The notes beneath the pieces were generated by a model. The model was not told the origin of the DNA. It searched no databases and was given only the letters and a program-made list of their open reading frames with translations. Of a DNA stretch of 37,382 nucleotides, positions 33,710 through 37,382 are shown piece by piece. The position numbers were made by a program, and so were the translations under genes. The stretch covers positions 1-37,382 of the forward strand of contig QMQE01000001.1 in NCBI GenBank assembly GCA_003650445.1, given 5' to 3'. How positions within the stretch are numbered: the first letter of the stretch is position 1; every line of letters begins with the position of its first letter. Source of the stretch: Acidobacteriota bacterium. GTDB lineage: Bacteria > Acidobacteriota > Holophagae > Thermotomaculales > Thermotomaculaceae.

Positions 33710-34348
33710 TTACGACTTATCAATAAATAAAGAAAAGCGGTGATTCCGATATCGCAAATGGGCTATTTTGCGGGATCTTCTGGAAACCTCTCGTAGCCTG
33801 CCCCACTTGATTTTCGTCAGCCCGGACACCCTTTTTTCCAATCTGTCCCAGTCGGATAAACGATGAAAATGGGAATAGTCTATGATCATTGAGTCCTTGC
33901 TCAATCGCCCATTCTCAACTTTCACTGTAAAATAGAAAAGATGACGCACCACTTTTCCAGTCAATTCGAATTCCTTTTCAGCTGCAAGAAACAGCCTGGA
34001 TTCAGCACCTTTCCCGCGCTCGAACTCATCCGGTGCCATTGCAGTGGCAAAAAAGAAGGGGTTTCCATCCTCATCATTGACCACAACGCCCACCGTTACG
34101 GTTTCCCCTCCCTGCCCCACTTTGTAAGGCCGATCCAGTTCCAGTGATTCCGGAGAATAACCCATGTTGCTCATGAACTGGTGGACCATATAAGCCCGGA
34201 CAAGCTCAGCATCTTCCGTTATCCTATGGATGGGAAGATTCTGGCGGATTCGGCTGGAATAGCGTACCGTGCCCTTGTCCAGATCCAGCTTTATCAACGC
34301 GTCTTCTGTTGAATCAATTTCAGAAACAATCAGCTCTTTCCAATTCAT
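33710..34348 (-). CDS. Solitary HsdR-N-like protein with lost nuclease residues
   Basis: Residues about 44-168 of this 212-residue protein follow the layout of the N-terminal nuclease domain of type I restriction R subunits: EDAELVRAYMVHQFMSNMGY, LELDRPYKVG, NPFFFATAMAPDEFE, HLFYFTVKVENGRL and SMIIDYSHFHRLSDWDRL. At the PD-(D/E)xK positions the residues appear to be G87 (for D), T102 (for E) and M104 (for K), so catalysis is unlikely. The rest of HsdR (helicase) and HsdM/HsdS are absent. The C-terminus (about 180-212) is basic and may bind nucleic acid. GAGGTG precedes the ATG at 34348. The family assignment is an inference by pattern. Confidence 0.55.
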   Translation of the reverse strand: MNWKELIVSEIDSTEDALIKLDLDKGTVRYSSRIRQNLPIHRITEDAELVRAYMVHQFMSNMGYSPESLELDRPYKVGQGGETVTVGVVVNDEDGNPFFFATAMAPDEFERGKGAESRLFLAAEKEFELTGKVVRHLFYFTVKVENGRLSKDSMIIDYSHFHRLSDWDRLEKRVSGLTKIKWGRLREVSRRSRKIAHLRYRNHRFSLFIDKS

Positions 34349-34419
34349 TTATCACCTCTAAATCTGGCTCCATCATACATAATTTTCATGAATTCATCCA
34401 GAGAAAAGGGAGAAGAAAC

Positions 34420-34447
34420 AAGGCCGGACAAGGTTGAGGTTGAGGTT
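34420..34447. repeat. Dispersed AACCTN-type repeat (reverse orientation)
   Basis: The reverse complement of this 28-bp stretch matches the repeat at 247-274 except at one position. It contains three AACCTN hexamers and the TTGTCCGGCCTT tail. It lies just upstream of the HsdR-N-like gene, more than 34 kb from the other copies. Confidence 0.7.
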
Positions 34448-34504
34448 AAGTGGAAGGCAAGCTTCAACAAAGAACCGGGAAAGCAGTAACTCTCTTCTTT
34501 CATT

Positions 34505-34610
34505 CACTCGCACTCGCACTTGCACTGCCCGAAGGGCATTTGCCATTTAACACCTGAACACTTAACATCTTTTATCTAACATCCGGCGGACGGCTACGGC
34601 CGCCGCCGTC
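34505..34610. repeat. Composite repeat: CACTCG hexamers, hairpin, CTAACATCC and GC-rich hairpin
   Basis: CACTCG, CACTCG, CACTTG (34505-34522) is the complement of the array at 108-128 and is followed by the small hairpin GCCC-GAAG-GGC. Then comes an AT-rich stretch with TTAACATC and CTAACATCC (34576-34584), matching 1827-1835. It ends in a GC-rich inverted repeat (GCGGACGGCTACGGCCGCCGC) that overlaps the end of the SDR gene. Confidence 0.55.
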
Positions 34611-35328
34611 CCCCATCCACCCGTATCACCTGTCCAGTGAGAAAGTCGCTATCAATGAGAAATCGCACCGCCTTTGCTACATCTTCGGGCTTGCCAATTC
34701 GCTGCAAGGGAATGGTTTTGACAATTTTCTGTCGTTCCGCCTCGCTGATACCCTCCGGGAGGAGTACCGGGCCGGGCGCTACCACATTTACCTGCACCTT
34801 CGGTGCCAGCAACTGAGCCAGCCCCTTCATCAGGGCATGCATCCCGGCGCGGGAAACTGAATAGGGAATATAAGAGGGCCAGATTAGTTCTCCCGCCACA
34901 TCACCGATCGCAATAATCTTTCCCCCGCCCTTCTTCTTCATCTGTTCCCCAAATACCTGCGCTCCGAAGAACGCCCCCTTCAGGTTTACATCCATAAAAT
35001 GCTGCCATTGTCCTTCTGTCGTTGTAAAAAACGGCGTTTCTGAAAAAACAGAGGCATTGTGCACCCAGACATCCACCCCCCCACAATATTTCTCAATTTC
35101 ATCTTTCATCGTAATCCAGGTTTCCCGCAGGGAAATATCTCCAGAAAGTACCGGCGGCCGGTATAAGGCCAATGCCTCAATTTCAGAAGCCGTGGCCGTG
35201 GCCGCCTCACCACTTTTGAACGCATGAAGAATCACCGTTGCTCCGAAGCGTGCCAGACTCAATGCAATCACCTTCCCCACACGCTTCGCGCTTCCGGTGA
35301 TTAAAATCCTGCATCCCTTGATTTCCAC
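34594..35328 (-). CDS. SDR-family reductase, pteridine-reductase-like, with Lys-to-Arg change
   Basis: The 244-residue NAD(P)H oxidoreductase has TGSAKRVG at 11-18, the form seen in pteridine reductases (TGAAKRLG in PTR1). It also has HNAS at 90-93 and D143 in place of the usual catalytic serine, 13 residues before Y156, the spacing of D181 and Y194 in PTR1. The catalytic lysine of Y-x3-K is replaced by R160 (YSVSR). A role in dihydrobiopterin or dihydrofolate reduction is plausible but the altered residue makes activity uncertain. The start is GTG at 35328 with GGAGGGGG upstream. A general ketoacyl or sugar reductase is an alternative. Confidence 0.8.
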   Translation of the reverse strand: MEIKGCRILITGSAKRVGKVIALSLARFGATVILHAFKSGEAATATASEIEALALYRPPVLSGDISLRETWITMKDEIEKYCGGVDVWVHNASVFSETPFFTTTEGQWQHFMDVNLKGAFFGAQVFGEQMKKKGGGKIIAIGDVAGELIWPSYIPYSVSRAGMHALMKGLAQLLAPKVQVNVVAPGPVLLPEGISEAERQKIVKTIPLQRIGKPEDVAKAVRFLIDSDFLTGQVIRVDGGRRRP

Positions 35329-35471
35329 CTCTCAGCCCCCTCCTGTACTATGTTTTCTCAATAGTAACATAAAAAGAAAACAGGCCGGATGAGGGGGAAA
35401 TTGGTGGCATAAATCATTTTTTACCTTGCCAGCAGGCACACCTCAATCCAACCGCTGTCTTCCGTCAAGTC

Positions 35472-35487
35472 ACATGCAACTGCATGT
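35472..35487. promoter_or_regulatory. Palindrome ACATGCA-AC-TGCATGT
   Basis: A perfect 7-bp inverted repeat lies between the small membrane protein gene and the SDR gene. There is no T-run, so it is not an intrinsic terminator. It may be an operator for the SDR gene, but that is only a guess. Confidence 0.25.
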
Positions 35488-35505
35488 CAAACAACATAAC
35501 TCTCA

Positions 35506-35736
35506 TCAGCCCAAAAGATGAAATACCGCGAAACCGCTGGCGACACCGATAGCCAACCACACGATTAACTTTAATTCGGCAAATAAATCTTCCATCCCCT
35601 CTCCCTGAAACATCGAAATAATGTTTGGTTTAAACCAGAATTTCACACAATTCCAAAATCCCCTGGCATCACCAAACATCGGCTTCCACAAAAGAGCCAG
35701 CACAATCACAGCGACAATTACGGCAACGGCTTCCAT
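35506..35736 (-). CDS. Small two-helix membrane protein
   Basis: The 76-residue product has an N-terminal hydrophobic helix (about 2-18, VAVIVAVIVLALLW), a polar loop with aromatic residues (FWNCVKFWFKPNIISMFQGEG) and a C-terminal helix (about 53-75, LKLIVWLAIGVASGFAVFHLL). GGGAG upstream of the ATG at 35736 supports translation. It lies between the prenyltransferase and the SDR gene. I do not recognise a family. Confidence 0.65.
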   Translation of the reverse strand: MEAVAVIVAVIVLALLWKPMFGDARGFWNCVKFWFKPNIISMFQGEGMEDLFAELKLIVWLAIGVASGFAVFHLLG

Positions 35737-35815
35737 AGACGATTCTCCCTTTTTCTGATTTTATCCCTCTTTCTCATATCCCTTCAAAAAACCGCTTTCC
35801 CCACCGGCCGGCTGA

Positions 35816-36712
35816 TTACGCGGCAATAAAAATGCCGATCCCCATCAAAAGGGGCGTCAGCAGGTTAATCAGTACGTTCAGAATCAGGTAGGGAACAATG
35901 CCTTTGGTGTCATCGGCATACTTCACCGCGCCGCGCGCCGCCGCAATCGCCAGCGGAACCGTCGCCAGCCCCAGGAGTGCCCACGCGGGCAGAACAGCCA
36001 GCATTACCCCGCCAATGATCGTAAGATACGCCAGCGCCAGAAAAGAAATATACAGCCACGCGGACTTTGGCCTGCCGATCAGAATGGGATAATGGCGGCG
36101 GCCCACCTCCCGGTCCGCTTCCATGTCGGGAAACTGGTTCAGCAGCAACAGGTTACTGACCAGAAAAAAGGGCACAAGAGATGCGACAACGGCAGAAAGT
36201 GAATAGCTTCCGGCCAGTGCCACGTGGGTACCGATTACTATAATGGAGCCAAAACCGATTCCGGGAGATATCAGGCATAAAAACGGGCTTCGGACAAACC
36301 ACTTTGAATAGCCCGTCACCATCAAGGCACCCACAACACCCAGCGGAACCAGCACCCACCCTTGAATCCAGATAAAATAAATACCAATCCCAACAGTCAA
36401 AGCAAGTGTTAACCAGGCAAGAAACAGCACAAGGCCGGCCCCCGCGGGATTTTCCGGCAGCGTTCCGCTTCCACCGCTGAACGGCGTTTTTGTGGTATTA
36501 AAATCCAACCCTGACTTAAAATCCATATATTCGTTAAAAGCATTGACACTGATATGAGCGAAAATACCCCCCAGAATCGCCATAATCGCCTGAAAAAGGG
36601 AAAACTCCGCTCCAGTGAAATACGCTGTAGCGACTCCCAGAAATACGCATATCGGCGCCAGAATCACAAACGGTAAGCGCATCGGGCCGAAGATTACAGA
36701 TATTTTATTCAT
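35816..36712 (-). CDS. UbiA-family prenyltransferase (MenA-like)
   Basis: The 298-residue integral membrane enzyme attaches a prenyl chain to an aromatic acceptor. It has about eight hydrophobic helices and both Asp-rich diphosphate-binding motifs: N60-x3-D64-x5-D70 in NAFNEYMDFKSGLD, and N192-x3-D196-x3-D200 in NQFPDMEADREVG. The overall form resembles 1,4-dihydroxy-2-naphthoate prenyltransferase of menaquinone synthesis, but no other men genes are present, so the acceptor is uncertain. AGGAGG precedes the ATG at 36712. It is divergent from the BON lipoprotein gene. Confidence 0.85.
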   Translation of the reverse strand: MNKISVIFGPMRLPFVILAPICVFLGVATAYFTGAEFSLFQAIMAILGGIFAHISVNAFNEYMDFKSGLDFNTTKTPFSGGSGTLPENPAGAGLVLFLAWLTLALTVGIGIYFIWIQGWVLVPLGVVGALMVTGYSKWFVRSPFLCLISPGIGFGSIIVIGTHVALAGSYSLSAVVASLVPFFLVSNLLLLNQFPDMEADREVGRRHYPILIGRPKSAWLYISFLALAYLTIIGGVMLAVLPAWALLGLATVPLAIAAARGAVKYADDTKGIVPYLILNVLINLLTPLLMGIGIFIAA

Positions 36713-36728
36713 TATACCTCCTAAATTC

Positions 36729-36775
36729 CCCTGTTTTGTTCACTATATTATGTCATGGTTCCGGGCAAAACAGGG
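36729..36775. promoter_or_regulatory. Inverted repeat upstream of the UbiA gene
   Basis: CCCTGTTTTG (36729-36738) and CAAAACAGGG (36766-36775) are perfect 10-bp inverted repeats 27 nt apart. They lie just ahead of the UbiA start and could bind a regulator or form a leader hairpin. Confidence 0.4.
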
Positions 36776-36785
36776 TGAAAAATAT

Positions 36786-36823
36786 CTGTCAATCATTGAC
36801 AGGTTCAAGGAGTGGCGTAAGAT
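36786..36823 (+). promoter_or_regulatory. Promoter of the BON lipoprotein gene with an operator-like palindrome on the -35 box
   Basis: CTGTCAA-TCA-TTGACAG (36786-36802) is a 7-bp perfect palindrome. Its right arm supplies a consensus -35 box TTGACA (36796-36801), followed after 16 nt by TAAGAT (36818-36823). A regulator binding the palindrome would block polymerase. This is the best operator candidate in the window. Confidence 0.5.
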
Positions 36824-36857
36824 ATAAAAGACAGAATAAAATCCATTCGGAGGCTTT

Positions 36858-37211
36858 ATGAAACAGAAAATTCCGCTTATGATTATAATGCTTTTTCTTT
36901 TAATCGGGACAAGCGGTTGCGGGGTTCTGCTGGTTGGCGGTGCAGGAGCCGGTGGCTATTATGTCGGGAAAGACAAACGCCCGGTGAGCCAGATCGCGGA
37001 AGACGCCCGGATTACCGCTGAAATTAACAAACTGTACATCGGTGATTCCATCGTATCCGCCAGAAAGGTGGATGTGGACACGTACATGGGTGTGGTGACC
37101 CTCTGGGGCAATCTGTCCAGTCAGGAAGCCGTGGACCGGGCAGTTTCCATTGCCGAAAGCGTTAAAGGCGTAATAAAAGTATTTTCAAAGCTGAAAGTCA
37201 TCCCTGATTGA
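36858..37211 (+). CDS. BON-domain lipoprotein
   Basis: The 117-residue protein has a signal sequence ending in TSGC (lipobox-like; cysteine at residue 21), a glycine-rich stretch (VGGAGAGGYYVGKDKRP) and one BON domain (about 45-115). The domain pattern is DARITAEINKLYIGD, KVDVDTYMGVVTLWGNLSSQEAVDRA and VKGVIKVFSKLKV. BON domains bind phospholipid or the cell envelope, as in OsmY and DolP. CGGAGG precedes the ATG at 36858. Its operator-like promoter suggests stress control, but this is inference. Confidence 0.88.
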   Translation: MKQKIPLMIIMLFLLIGTSGCGVLLVGGAGAGGYYVGKDKRPVSQIAEDARITAEINKLYIGDSIVSARKVDVDTYMGVVTLWGNLSSQEAVDRAVSIAESVKGVIKVFSKLKVIPD

Positions 37212-37215
37212 ATGG

Positions 37216-37262
37216 AAGGCAAGAAAGACAAGGTTAAGTAGAAGACAAGGTTCAGGTTGAGC
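37216..37262. repeat. Dispersed AACCTN-type repeat (third locus)
   Basis: The reverse complement reads GCTCAACCTGAACCTTGTC, which is the repeat at 233-274 with exactly one hexamer (CAACCT) missing. A second AACCTT unit lies beside it (37229-37236). It directly follows the BON gene stop. The DNA from 37263 to the end shows only GC-rich, pyrimidine-biased sequence and no gene. Confidence 0.6.
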
Positions 37263-37382
37263 CCGGATGGGAAAAGACCGGGAAATGTCAACTCCCTGAT
37301 TTCTCTTACCCCTACCCCCGCGCCGCTTTGCCTGCTGCTTTTTGGCCCGCCCCCCGCCCCTTCCCCGGAGCTGAGGCAGGAA

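Noticed and set aside
1..37382. tRNA, rRNA or CRISPR array
   Set aside because: No tRNA T-loop pattern with a matching acceptor stem, rRNA-like stretch or regularly spaced direct repeats with unique spacers was seen. The tandem copies at 184-274 are only two and nearly identical throughout.

Overview
The window comes from a bacterial chromosome of roughly 50% GC with Gram-negative-style envelope genes: many signal peptides, candidate lipoproteins, a C-terminal processing protease, M16 proteases, a PEGA-domain protein and a BON-domain lipoprotein. GTG and TTG starts are used often and Shine-Dalgarno sites are strong. The gene set (formimidoyltransferase-cyclodeaminase, phosphate butyryltransferase and butyrate kinase, acyl-CoA dehydrogenase, MeaB, several peptidases, a large Asp-box propeller protein, a prenylquinone-type UbiA) suggests a peptide- and amino-acid-using anaerobe or facultative anaerobe. 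Acidobacteriota or Aminicenantota-like bacteria would fit, but no marker here proves the phylum.

Layout. 1-5746: the first 12 codons of ileS (minus) diverge from a plus-strand catabolic run of hydantoinase, formimidoyltransferase-cyclodeaminase, phosphate butyryltransferase and butyrate kinase. 5747-7231: a long non-coding stretch with a cloverleaf-like inverted-repeat element, then an AT-rich island holding a frameshifted Bro-N gene fused by deletion to the tail of a UvrD-type helicase. 7232-9808: minus-strand trmL, an unknown gene and pgi, overlapping one another. 9932-11449: an ALDH7-type dehydrogenase on plus, read from a promoter back to back with that of trmL, and closed by a strong terminator. 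11523-16279: envelope genes on minus, including an active/inactive M16 protease pair. 16360-22360: a tight six-gene minus-strand operon: S41 protease, acyl-CoA dehydrogenase, meaB, coaE, a histone-deacetylase-family deacylase and an unknown protein with a GNAT-like segment. 22753-30111: htpX, dus, the pmbA/tldD pair, a Met/His-rich lipoprotein and aminopeptidase P, all minus. 30364-33645: an exported 1093-residue protein with about eleven Asp-boxes. 33710-36712: a solitary degenerate HsdR-N-like protein, a pteridine-reductase-like SDR, a small membrane protein and a UbiA prenyltransferase, all minus. 36858-37211: a BON lipoprotein on plus.

Working together. Histidine-derived formimidoglutamate can be converted to glutamate and one-carbon folate, and butyryl-CoA can be turned into butyrate and ATP by Ptb and Buk. 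The peptidases would feed amino acids in, and MeaB with the acyl-CoA dehydrogenase point to branched-chain or propionate-type acyl-CoA metabolism. The CoaE-deacylase-unknown cluster joins CoA supply to possible protein deacylation.

The most unusual items are: (i) the 126-nt cloverleaf-like element at 5765-5890; (ii) a family of intergenic elements built from degenerate hexamers (AACCTN, GTGCRA) and a CTAACATCC motif, often beside a GC-rich hairpin, at both ends of the window; (iii) a C2H2 zinc-finger-like insertion in the formimidoyltransferase; (iv) the deacylase plus GNAT-like partner; and (v) the decayed Bro-N/helicase island.
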